NCBI GenBank assembly: GCA_022824565.1
Contig: JAJDZQ010000018.1
Span: 1-33,830, forward strand
Length of the DNA stretch: 33,830 bases
Direction of reading: 5' to 3'
Source: Anaerolineae bacterium
Lineage (GTDB): Bacteria; Chloroflexota; Anaerolineae; Aggregatilineales; Phototrophicaceae
Shown: positions 1 to 7,127 of the stretch, one piece after another
Position numbering within the stretch: position 1 is the first letter of the stretch
Layout: each line of letters begins with the position of its first letter
Translations under genes and position numbers: made by a program
The notes under the pieces: generated by a model
The model's input: the letters and a program-made list of their open reading frames with translations, nothing else
Told to the model about the DNA's origin: nothing
The model's database searches: none

Positions 1-160
1 CGAAGCTGCCCAATGGGCGCAGGGACGGATGAAGCGCAAGGTGCTGGCTGCGCAAGAGGCTTTGGAGGCCGGCGTGCCCATGGTCATCATCGGCGATGGA
101 CGCGCTGCCAATCCCATCAAACGTGCCTTGGCCGGCGCAGGAACGAGGTTCACAAGATGA
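1..160 (+). CDS. lysZ: LysW-aminoadipate kinase LysZ, C-terminal fragment
   Basis: This is the 3' end of a gene cut by the window edge. The frame is open from base 2 to TGA at 158-160 and gives 52 residues, EAAQWAQGRMKRKVLAAQEA at the start and RALAGAGTRFTR at the end. The pattern GRMKRKV-LAAQEAL-GV-IGDGR-P-AL-GAGT is the C-terminal nucleotide-binding end of the amino-acid kinase family (ArgB/LysZ). In this family LysZ phosphorylates the side-chain carboxylate of aminoadipate bound to the carrier protein LysW. The call of LysZ rather than ArgB rests on the lysJ, lysK, homocitrate synthase and homoaconitase genes that follow. The stop overlaps the lysJ start in ATGA, so the two are probably translationally coupled. 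A dual role in arginine synthesis cannot be excluded. Confidence 0.8.
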   Translation, partial: EAAQWAQGRMKRKVLAAQEALEAGVPMVIIGDGRAANPIKRALAGAGTRFTR

Positions 161-1323
161 ACGATGTGGCAACGATCTTTGAGCTGGAAAACCGCCATGG
201 CTCGGGCGCTTATGGCAAACGACCGACAGCGCTGGTCAAGGGGCAAGGCGTTTTCCTTTGGGACGCAAATGGCAACCGCTATCTGGATGCGACCAGCGGA
301 CAAGGCGTGGCCGCGCTGGGACATTGTCATCCGGCTGTGGTCGCCGCCATCCAAGCGCAAGCCAGCCAGCTCATCACCGCGCAGGAGTCTTTTTACAATG
401 ACCGCCGAGCCGAGCTGTATAGCCTGCTGGCCAGCCTGACGCCGGGCGACCTCGACCAATTCTTTCTGTGCAACAGCGGCGCAGAAGCGATCGAAGGCGC
501 GCTGAAAGTGGCTATGCTGCTGACGGGCCGCGCTGGCATCGTGGCGGCGAAACGCTCCTTTCATGGCCGAACGACCGGCGCGCTTTCGATGACCTGGACG
601 CCCAAATACCGCAAGCCTTTTATGGGCTGGCTGCCGACGGTTGCGCATGTCGCTTACAACAACATTGCCGAAGCGCGCGCCGCCATCACAAGCGAGACAG
701 CCGCTGTCGTGGTCGAGCCAGTGCAAGGCGAAGGCGGCGTGCATCCAGCCAGCCCGGAATATATGCAGGCATTGCGGCAACGTTGTGACGAAGTCGGGGC
801 GATGCTGGTCGTGGACGAGATCCAGACCGGCTTTGGGCGCACAGGAAGCCTGTTCGGATTTGAACAAGCGCGCATCTTGCCCGACATCATAGCGCTGGGC
901 AAGGCGATCGCGGGCGGGCTGCCCATGGGCGCCGTCTGCTGGCGGTCCGCGCACGGACAGATTCCCCGCGCCAGCCATGGCAGCACATTCGGCGGCAATC
1001 CGCTGGTTTGCGCGGCGGCTATCGCTGCTGTGAGCGCCATTCGCGATCTGCGACTGCCAGAAAATGCCTGCGCAGTGGGCGCATGGATGATGGACGAATT
1101 GCGAGCGGCCCACTTGCGCGGCGCGAGAGAAGTGCGCGGAAGGGGTTTGATGATCGGCATAGAATTGCGCGGGCGGGTTACACCGGTCCTCAAAGCCTTG
1201 CAAGAGCGCGGCGTCCTGGCGCTGCCGGCGGGATTAACCACCTTGCGGCTGCTGCCACCGCTGATTATCACGCGGGACGAGTTGGCGGTTGCTCGCGATG
1301 CCATCGCCGAAGCGCTGGGCTAA
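157..1323 (+). CDS. lysJ: LysW-aminoadipate semialdehyde/ornithine aminotransferase (LysJ/ArgD family)
   Basis: Encodes a 388-residue class-III PLP aminotransferase, which transfers an amino group from glutamate to the LysW-bound aminoadipate semialdehyde in AAA lysine synthesis. Visible family motifs are NSGAEAIEGALK (about 106-117), VVDEIQTGFGRTG with the cofactor Asp at about 220, and ALGKAIAGG with the Schiff-base Lys at about 249, followed by the STFGGNPL phosphate-binding segment. The ATG at 157 was chosen because it overlaps the lysZ stop (ATGA) and begins the conserved region; an upstream extension in this frame would run through lysZ. The length fits ArgD/LysJ (about 390). The LysW-dependent role is inferred from the cluster, since sequence alone does not separate LysJ from ArgD. 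Confidence 0.88.
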   Translation: MNDVATIFELENRHGSGAYGKRPTALVKGQGVFLWDANGNRYLDATSGQGVAALGHCHPAVVAAIQAQASQLITAQESFYNDRRAELYSLLASLTPGDLDQFFLCNSGAEAIEGALKVAMLLTGRAGIVAAKRSFHGRTTGALSMTWTPKYRKPFMGWLPTVAHVAYNNIAEARAAITSETAAVVVEPVQGEGGVHPASPEYMQALRQRCDEVGAMLVVDEIQTGFGRTGSLFGFEQARILPDIIALGKAIAGGLPMGAVCWRSAHGQIPRASHGSTFGGNPLVCAAAIAAVSAIRDLRLPENACAVGAWMMDELRAAHLRGAREVRGRGLMIGIELRGRVTPVLKALQERGVLALPAGLTTLRLLPPLIITRDELAVARDAIAEALG

Positions 1324-1324
1324 C

Positions 1325-2377
1325 ATGATGCCGGAATACAATTGCCAGGCCGAGCAACTGCTGGGCGAACTGGTCGCCATCCCCAGCCCGTCTCGCCAAG
1401 AAGCCCGAGCCGCGGCGCACCTGGTTGCCTGGATGCGCGCGCAAGGCTATGATGACGCCTTCATCGATGAAGCTGGCAATGCTGTCGGCATACGCGGGCG
1501 GGGCACAAGGCAGATCGCGCTGTTGGGGCATATCGACACATTTGCGGGTTTCCCGCCCGTGCGCCAGGTTGAGCGGAGGCTGTATGGACGGGGCGCTGTC
1601 GATGCCAAAGGACCGCTGTGCGCCTTTGCGGTCGCGGTTCAGCGCGCCAAGTTGCCAGCAGATTGGCAAGTTGTCGTCATCGGCGCTGTCGAAGAAGAGG
1701 CGGCCACCAGTCGCGGCGCTCGTTTTGCGGCGACGCAGTACCAGCCCGATTTCTGCGTGATAGGCGAGCCATCGGCTTGGGAGCGCATCACCATGGGCTA
1801 CAAGGGCCGCCTGTTGCTGGATTGGCGTTGGCGGGGCGGCTTAGCGCACAGCGCGGGCCAGGACCCCAGCCCGGCCGAACGCGCTATTGCCTATTGGCAG
1901 CAGGTCGAAGCGGCCTGCGCCGATTGTAACGCGGGCATCGACTCGATCTTCGCGCGGCTCGACCCGTCTCTTCGCGATATCAATACCTGGCAAGAGGGCG
2001 TCGATGGCATCGCCGAAATGACTATCGGTTTTCGTTTGCCACCTGGCATCGATCCACAAGAGCTGGTCGAGCGCTTCCCGCCTGCCGATGGCGCAAAAAT
2101 TTGCGCGCGCGCTGGCGAGCTGGCTTGCGTGAGCGAGCGCAACAGCCCGCTCAGCCGACAATTTCGCCGGGCGATCCGCGCCTGTGGGGGCCTGCCGCGC
2201 TTCGTATACAAGACGGGCACATCGGACATGAATGTGGTCGCGCCTTTGTGGAATTGCCCGATCCTGGCGTATGGACCTGGCGACTCGACACTCGATCATA
2301 CGCCACACGAATACATCGACCTGGATGAATACCAGCGCGCCATCGCGGTGTTGACTACCGTCCTGCAAGCGCTATAG
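1325..2377 (+). CDS. lysK: LysW-lysine hydrolase (LysK, M20 family)
   Basis: A 350-residue M20-family metallohydrolase that releases lysine (or ornithine) from the LysW carrier at the last step. Metal-site motifs are present in order: GHIDTF (His about 69, Asp 71), GAVDAKGP (bridging Asp about 93), VEEEA (catalytic Glu about 123-124), IGEPS (Glu about 148), and a C-terminal TSDMNVV segment followed by the PHEYI motif near the end, which supplies the last His ligand in this family. It begins one base after the lysJ stop; ATG 1325 is used, with a second ATG at 1328. An upstream in-frame ATG at 1289 lies inside lysJ and is less likely. Dependence on LysW is inferred from context. Confidence 0.86.
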   Translation: MMPEYNCQAEQLLGELVAIPSPSRQEARAAAHLVAWMRAQGYDDAFIDEAGNAVGIRGRGTRQIALLGHIDTFAGFPPVRQVERRLYGRGAVDAKGPLCAFAVAVQRAKLPADWQVVVIGAVEEEAATSRGARFAATQYQPDFCVIGEPSAWERITMGYKGRLLLDWRWRGGLAHSAGQDPSPAERAIAYWQQVEAACADCNAGIDSIFARLDPSLRDINTWQEGVDGIAEMTIGFRLPPGIDPQELVERFPPADGAKICARAGELACVSERNSPLSRQFRRAIRACGGLPRFVYKTGTSDMNVVAPLWNCPILAYGPGDSTLDHTPHEYIDLDEYQRAIAVLTTVLQAL

Positions 2378-2392
2378 GCGAAATGAAAAGCC

Positions 2393-3541
2393 ATGTTCAA
2401 TCGAACCGTACCCCTGCAAGGCTTCAACTTCATCGACTCGACCTTGCGCGAAGGCGAGCAATTCCGCGGCACGCACTTCAGCATCGATGACAAGCGCGAA
2501 ATTGCCAGCTTGCTCGATGCCTTCGGCGTCGAATATATGGAGTTGTCCACGCCGGTCGCCAGCCCCCAGAGCGCCGCTGCCATCCGGGCGCTGGCGGATA
2601 TGCCGCGCAAGTTCAAGCTGCTGACGCATATCCGCGCCGATATGGACGATGCGCGTCTGGCGGTCGATTGCGGCGTCGATGGCGCAGATGTCTATATCGG
2701 CACATCCACCTATATGCGCGAATACAGCCACGGCAAGAGCCTGGAGCAGGTCATCGATATTGGGCAGGAGATCGTCGCCTGGCTGCAAGCGCAAGGCATC
2801 GAAACGCGCTTCAGCACCGAAGACACATTTCGCAGCAACTTCGCCGATGTGATGACGGTCTATCGCGCCATGGACTTGGCTGGTGTCGATCGCGTTGGGG
2901 TGGCAGACACAGTCGGGATCGCCGACCCGCTGCGCACCTACAACCTGATCAGCAACCTGCGCGAAGTAGTCGATTGCGACATCGAATTCCACGGGCACAA
3001 CGACAGCGGTTGCGCGGTCGCCAATGCCTTTTGCGCGCTGCAAGCCGGCGCGACCCATATCGACACGACCGTGCTGGGCATCGGCGAGCGCAATGGCATC
3101 ACCCCCATGGGCGCATTGATCGGGCGCTTGTACAGCTATGAGCCGGCGCTGGTGGACAAATACGATCTGCCGCTGCTGGCGCAAATCGAGCGCGTCGTGG
3201 CTGGCAAACTGGGGCTCGAAGTGCCGTTCAACACGCCGATTACGGGCGCGGTCGCCTTTCATCACAAAGCCGGCGTGCACACCAAAGCTGTCTTGCGCAA
3301 CCCGACCACCTACGAAGCCATCAATCCCGAAGATTTTGGCGTGACGCGCTACATCGATGTGGCGCACCGGCTGGTGGGTCGCAACGCCATCCGCGACCGC
3401 GCCGACAGCCTGGGCATCGACTTGGCGGACGAAGCCATACGCCAGGTTACCATGCAGGTCAAATCGCTGGCGGACGAAAGGCAGATCTCGCTGGATGATG
3501 TCGACCGCATGCTGGGCGAGGCGCTGCCGATCGTCGATTAG
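2393..3541 (+). CDS. hcs: Homocitrate synthase
   Basis: A 382-residue HMGL-like TIM-barrel enzyme condensing acetyl-CoA with 2-oxoglutarate, the committing step of AAA lysine synthesis. DSTLREGEQFRG near the N terminus, STPVASPQS, EDTFRS, EFHGHNDSGCA and LGIGERNGITPMG match bacterial homocitrate synthases (Thermus type) better than isopropylmalate or citramalate synthases. It lacks the long C-terminal regulatory LeuA domain, as expected for this class at about 380 residues. It lies 15 bases after lysK with no strong Shine-Dalgarno. Its TAG stop overlaps the stop of the convergent MFS gene. Lysine feedback inhibition is known for the family but cannot be read from the sequence. Confidence 0.92.
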   Translation: MFNRTVPLQGFNFIDSTLREGEQFRGTHFSIDDKREIASLLDAFGVEYMELSTPVASPQSAAAIRALADMPRKFKLLTHIRADMDDARLAVDCGVDGADVYIGTSTYMREYSHGKSLEQVIDIGQEIVAWLQAQGIETRFSTEDTFRSNFADVMTVYRAMDLAGVDRVGVADTVGIADPLRTYNLISNLREVVDCDIEFHGHNDSGCAVANAFCALQAGATHIDTTVLGIGERNGITPMGALIGRLYSYEPALVDKYDLPLLAQIERVVAGKLGLEVPFNTPITGAVAFHHKAGVHTKAVLRNPTTYEAINPEDFGVTRYIDVAHRLVGRNAIRDRADSLGIDLADEAIRQVTMQVKSLADERQISLDDVDRMLGEALPIVD

Positions 3542-4824
3542 TCTGCGATGGCTGGTTTGGCATGCGCAGTGCGGATTGCGCCGGGCGGCTCGCGCATGGG
3601 CACGATAAATACCAGCATCGACAGAAGGCCGGCCAAAGCAAAGATCGCGAATGTCAGCTCAAAATTGACCGCATCGACCAGCCAGCCGCCGATGATGGGC
3701 GCGAAGATGGTCACGGGCGCGATTAACGTGTTCGCCATGCCGATGAAGAAGGGGCGCTCTGCCACCGAGCTGAATTGCACAGTGATCGTCATCATGGTCG
3801 ACCACTGTGTGGAATTGACAGCGCCTGTCAGCGCAAACACCACCGTCAGCCAACCGACATCTGGCGCAGACAACGCGATAAGAATCGCCGCCACCGTCAG
3901 CAGATTCCCGCCAATCAAGACGCGCCGATGCCCCCAACGGTCGCCGATCCAGCCGATCACCGTGCTGGTCAATGTGTTGGAAACCAACAGCACGCTGGTC
4001 AACGCGCCAGCCAGCTCGGGCGACAGTTCAAAGCGGCGAATGCCATAGATCGTATAGAAAGAAACGGCTGTCAGGCTGAGCGATGTCAGGGCGCGGGCGA
4101 TCAAAAACCAGCGAAAATTGTCGTTTTCGCGCAAGATCTCACGCAGGCGACCGCCAAATTCCCGCCAATTCACCCGTTCCACCACATCTTTGCTTTCGCT
4201 GGCTGGCTCATAAGTCAACGCCAAGAAGGCGAAAGAAATCAACAAACTGATGCCGGCGATGAAGAAGAGCAGCGAAAAACTCTCCGGGAAGGCGATGCGC
4301 TCCAGAATGAAGCCCGCGAGCAGTGCGCCGCCCGCGCCAAACAAATTGACGCAAGCCGATTGAATGCCGAAGAATGTGCCCAGGCGATGCGGCGGCATGA
4401 TCTTGCTTATCAAGCTCTGCCACGCTGTGCCCGTGAAGCCGCCACCCAGCGACTGAATGCCCAGCAGCAGCAATGTCAGCGCCAACGCGGCGTCTGTGCC
4501 GATAGTTGGGATGGCAAAAGCCACCAACGCCAATCCAAAATAGGGCAGGCGCTCGATCAAGGTCATGACCAAGGTCATGGGTTTGTAACGGCGCAGCCCC
4601 GCGACATAGTGAGAAACAAATAGCTGCGGCACCTGCCAGCCCATATAGAAGAGCGTGGCCACGAAGCCAATCAGCGCGGTCGATTCGGTGAGGTAGGACA
4701 AGAAGAGCGGCACTATGGTAACATAAGATGCCAAGCCCATCAGGCCAAAGCCAAACAGGCTGCCATCGGCGAGATTCACAACGGTGTTGTGGCGCAGTTT
4801 TTCGCGCAGGTCTGGTGCCAGCAT
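3538..4824 (-). CDS. Major facilitator superfamily transporter
   Basis: A polytopic MFS permease of 428 residues with about 12 hydrophobic segments. The two halves are separated by a charged cytoplasmic loop (EPASESKDVVERVNWREFGG region). The MFS loop motif appears as GWIGDRWGHRRVLIGG in the second half. The substrate cannot be told. It sits between hcs and lysT on the opposite strand, so export or uptake of lysine or a precursor is possible but unsupported by residues. ATG at 4824 was preferred over a TTG at 4854 because an extended -10 (TGATACCAT, minus strand, 4864-4872) would leave the TTG almost leaderless. Its TAA overlaps the hcs TAG in the four bases TTAG. Confidence 0.82.
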   Translation of the reverse strand: MLAPDLREKLRHNTVVNLADGSLFGFGLMGLASYVTIVPLFLSYLTESTALIGFVATLFYMGWQVPQLFVSHYVAGLRRYKPMTLVMTLIERLPYFGLALVAFAIPTIGTDAALALTLLLLGIQSLGGGFTGTAWQSLISKIMPPHRLGTFFGIQSACVNLFGAGGALLAGFILERIAFPESFSLLFFIAGISLLISFAFLALTYEPASESKDVVERVNWREFGGRLREILRENDNFRWFLIARALTSLSLTAVSFYTIYGIRRFELSPELAGALTSVLLVSNTLTSTVIGWIGDRWGHRRVLIGGNLLTVAAILIALSAPDVGWLTVVFALTGAVNSTQWSTMMTITVQFSSVAERPFFIGMANTLIAPVTIFAPIIGGWLVDAVNFELTFAIFALAGLLSMLVFIVPMREPPGAIRTAHAKPAIAD

Positions 4825-4863
4825 GAGGGAATTTGAAGCCCGTTTGGATGCCAATAGCGCGGT

Positions 4864-4872
4864 ATGGTATCA
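4864..4872 (-). promoter_or_regulatory. Candidate extended -10 promoter for the MFS gene
   Basis: The minus strand reads TGATACCAT, an extended -10 (TGn-TACCAT), ending 39 bases before the ATG at 4824. No good -35 is visible. It resembles the TGCTACCAT ahead of comM. Inferred by eye only. Confidence 0.35.
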
Positions 4873-4935
4873 GAGATTGGCAGCGGCGAATATGCGAAAC
4901 TTAGGTCGCCCTGCCAGCAGAATGGTACGCAGCTT

Positions 4936-6219
4936 ATGCCAACGTTGACCGAGCAAATCCTGGCGCGCGCCTCGGGCAGAAAACGCGTTGTGCCTGGAGA
5001 GATCGTGGTCATCGAGCCAGATGTGACGCTCAGCCACGATAACAGCGCCGCTATCGCCGAGATCTTCGCGCAGTTGCCCCACAAGCGCGTCAAGTTTCCC
5101 GAGCGGTTAGCGATTACGCTTGATCATGCTGTGCCGCCGCCCACGCCCAAACACGCGCAAAACCACGCCGCAATCCGCGAATTTGTGCGCGCGCAAGGCA
5201 TACAGCGATTCTACGAGGTTGGGCGCGGCATCTGCCACCAGGTGTTGTGCGAAGAAGGCGTCGTGGGACCAGGCATGACCCTGCTGGGCGCGGATAGCCA
5301 CAGCCCGCATTATGGCTGGCTGGGCGCATTCAGCGCGGGCATCGGACGCAGTGAAGTGGCGGCGCTTTGGGCAACCGGGCAATTGTGGCTGCGCGTGCCA
5401 GAGACCCTGCGCATCAACCTGCGAGGATCGCTGCGGCGGGGGGTGACCAGCAAAGACCTGACCTTGGCTATGATCGGCGAGCTGGGCGCGGATGGCGCGG
5501 CGTATATGGCGGTCGAATTTGCGGGTGAGGGGCTCGCCAACATGACGGCGGATGCGCGGGCGGCGCTGACCAACATGATGGCAGAGATGGGCGCGAAGAG
5601 CGCTTGCATGCCACCCGACGACATAACCTGGCGCTGGCTGCGAGACACATTGGCGCGCACACGACCACAAGACTGCGCGCAGCGGCTGGACTATTTTGAA
5701 GCCAATGCGCTCTATCCGCTGGCTGACGCCCAGGTTGCCCGCGAGCAGACGATCGACCTGAGCGCAGTCGAGCCGATGGTTGCGTGTCCACATGCCGTCG
5801 ACAACAGCCTGCCTTTGTCGCAAGTAGCGGGGCGGCGCGTCGATGTCGGGTTCATCGGCACTTGCACCAACGGGCGGCTGGAAGACCTGGCGGCGGCGGC
5901 AGAACTTGTGAGCGGCAGGCGGCTGCGCGCGCGCTTGCTGGTGATCCCGGCCTCATCGCTGGTGCTGCGGGATGCGACCGAGGCCGGTTATATCACAGCG
6001 CTGCTCGAAGCTGGCGCGGTCATTGGCACGCCGGGCTGCGGACCCTGTATGGGCAATCACATGGGCGTGCTGGCACCGGGCGAAGTTTGCATCAGCAGCG
6101 CCAACCGCAATTTTCGGGGCCGGATGGGCGAACCCACTGCGGAGATTTATCTGGCGAACCCGGCTGTGGTGGCGGCCAGCTGCGTTGTGGGCAAACTCAG
6201 CCATCCCGCCGACCTGTGA
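4936..6219 (+). CDS. lysT: Homoaconitase large subunit (LysT/HacA, LeuC-like)
   Basis: A 427-residue aconitase-family large subunit that with LysU isomerises homocitrate to homoisocitrate through cis-homoaconitate. The [4Fe-4S] ligands are visible as FIGTCTNGR (Cys about 310) and GTPGCGPCMGNHMG (Cys about 368 and 371). Substrate-loop segments LGADSHSPHYG and NRNFRGRMG also fit. ATG 4936 starts the conserved MPTLTEQILA; an in-frame ATG at 4864 would add 24 non-conserved residues. The single-domain split form next to a 163-residue small subunit is the prokaryotic homoaconitase/isopropylmalate isomerase type. The homoaconitase call rests on the adjacent homocitrate synthase and lysZJK; LeuC2-type isopropylmalate isomerase is the alternative. 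Confidence 0.86.
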   Translation: MPTLTEQILARASGRKRVVPGEIVVIEPDVTLSHDNSAAIAEIFAQLPHKRVKFPERLAITLDHAVPPPTPKHAQNHAAIREFVRAQGIQRFYEVGRGICHQVLCEEGVVGPGMTLLGADSHSPHYGWLGAFSAGIGRSEVAALWATGQLWLRVPETLRINLRGSLRRGVTSKDLTLAMIGELGADGAAYMAVEFAGEGLANMTADARAALTNMMAEMGAKSACMPPDDITWRWLRDTLARTRPQDCAQRLDYFEANALYPLADAQVAREQTIDLSAVEPMVACPHAVDNSLPLSQVAGRRVDVGFIGTCTNGRLEDLAAAAELVSGRRLRARLLVIPASSLVLRDATEAGYITALLEAGAVIGTPGCGPCMGNHMGVLAPGEVCISSANRNFRGRMGEPTAEIYLANPAVVAASCVVGKLSHPADL

Positions 6220-6231
6220 GCGAGGCTCGCG

Positions 6232-6723
6232 ATGACCAATACCAGCCACCGCATCTGGAAATATGGCGACAACATCAATACCGATGTCATCTTCCCGGGC
6301 AAGTACACCTACACCATCAGTCACGATCCTGTCCAGTTGGCGCGCCACGCCCTCGAAGACCTCGACCCCACATTCGCCGCCCGGGCGCAGATGGGTGATG
6401 TCATCGTGGCCGGGCGCAACTTCGGCAATGGCAGCAGCCGCGAACAAGCTGTCACTTGCCTGAAGCATGCGGGCCTGCGCGCGGTGATCGCCCACAGCTT
6501 CGCCCGCATCTATTATCGCAACGCCATCAACAATGGTCTGCTGGCGATCGAATGTCCGCCGCTTGTAGATTGTGTAGAGACTGGCGATACGTTGGCGATT
6601 GATATGGCGGCGCATGAGATTCGCGCTGGCGAGCGAACATTCGCCTTCGCGCCCTTGCCTGCAGAAGTGCGGGCAATCCTGGATGCGGGCGGGATCATTC
6701 CCTACTTGCTGGAGCAGTTTTAG
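6232..6723 (+). CDS. lysU: Homoaconitase small subunit (LysU/HacB, LeuD-like)
   Basis: A 163-residue swivel-domain partner of LysT, starting 12 bases after it. Diagnostic segments are YGDNINTDVIFPGKY near the N terminus, the substrate-gating loop, and GRNFGNGSSREQA (about 62-74), the conserved active-site serine loop of aconitase small subunits. HSFARIYYRNAINNGL is also typical. The length is that of archaeal/Thermus LysU or HacB. As with lysT, LeuD2 is the alternative, but the cluster favours lysine. The stop TAG at 6721-6723 is followed within two bases by the left end of an inverted-repeat element, and the last bases of this gene appear to be duplicated at the far side of that element. Confidence 0.86.
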   Translation: MTNTSHRIWKYGDNINTDVIFPGKYTYTISHDPVQLARHALEDLDPTFAARAQMGDVIVAGRNFGNGSSREQAVTCLKHAGLRAVIAHSFARIYYRNAINNGLLAIECPPLVDCVETGDTLAIDMAAHEIRAGERTFAFAPLPAEVRAILDAGGIIPYLLEQF

Positions 6724-7032
6724 CCGGGCAATCGCATCAAAAGCTTATACCAGCGAGTGCGCCGAGAAAAAGAAGCGTGCGCCGAGCGTTAGAATTATGG
6801 CCATGCGTATACAGGTTGCGCTTTGTGTAATTGCGGCGCGGTTTTTTCACCGCTGGACTATATTGGATTTTAAGCTGTCTCTTTTTCGCTGTGTAAGTCG
6901 CGTCGACACATCGCAAAACCTCCGCTTTCCTCGGTGTACTCAAATGTACTCGGTGAACTCGGTGGCAAAGCGTTAGAGACAACTTCCTTGCATACGGTTA
7001 CATTTTGATGCGATTGCCCTGGCAGTTTTGCC
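6714..7032. mobile_element. MITE-like element 1 with terminal inverted repeats
   Basis: Bases 6726-6742 (GGGCAATCGCATCAAAA) are perfectly inverted at 7003-7019. Immediately outside lie near-identical direct repeats, GCAGTTTTAGCC (6714-6725) and GCAGTTTTGCC (7022-7032), which look like a target-site duplication taken from the lysU 3' end. Inside are a 10-base direct repeat GTGCGCCGAG (6757-6766, 6777-6786) and a short-period array of CTCGGTG-like units (about 6931-6966). No transposase or other convincing ORF is present. The right end recurs in element 2. Seen directly: the repeats. Inferred: past mobility. Confidence 0.65.
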
Positions 7033-7056
7033 GGCACGGTACTAAATTGCGACAAA

Positions 7057-7067
7057 TGTGCTACCAT
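7057..7067 (+). promoter_or_regulatory. Candidate extended -10 promoter for comM
   Basis: TGTGCTACCAT matches 9 of 11 positions of the TGTGCTAGAAT motif found ahead of three other genes in this window. It ends 60 bases before the comM ATG. No clear -35 is visible. Confidence 0.4.
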
Positions 7068-7127
7068 CTGTCGGCGTATTTGCCTGCGCAGCGGCCGCGT
7101 TGGCTGAACATTGTTAGAGGTTGGCTT

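Noticed and set aside
4936..6723. Calling lysTU as leuCD (isopropylmalate isomerase)
   Set aside because: The motifs alone allow it, but homocitrate synthase and lysZJK in the same cluster make homoaconitase the better call.
6737..6982. Minus-strand 81-residue ORF in the gap after lysU
   Set aside because: Its sequence is a translation of the short-period CTCGGTG array and element ends; it has no domain and no ribosome-binding site.
7005..7127. N-terminal extension of comM by 41 residues
   Set aside because: The family starts at MLAIVNTCEVIG, a good Shine-Dalgarno precedes ATG 7128, and the extension runs into the inverted-repeat element.
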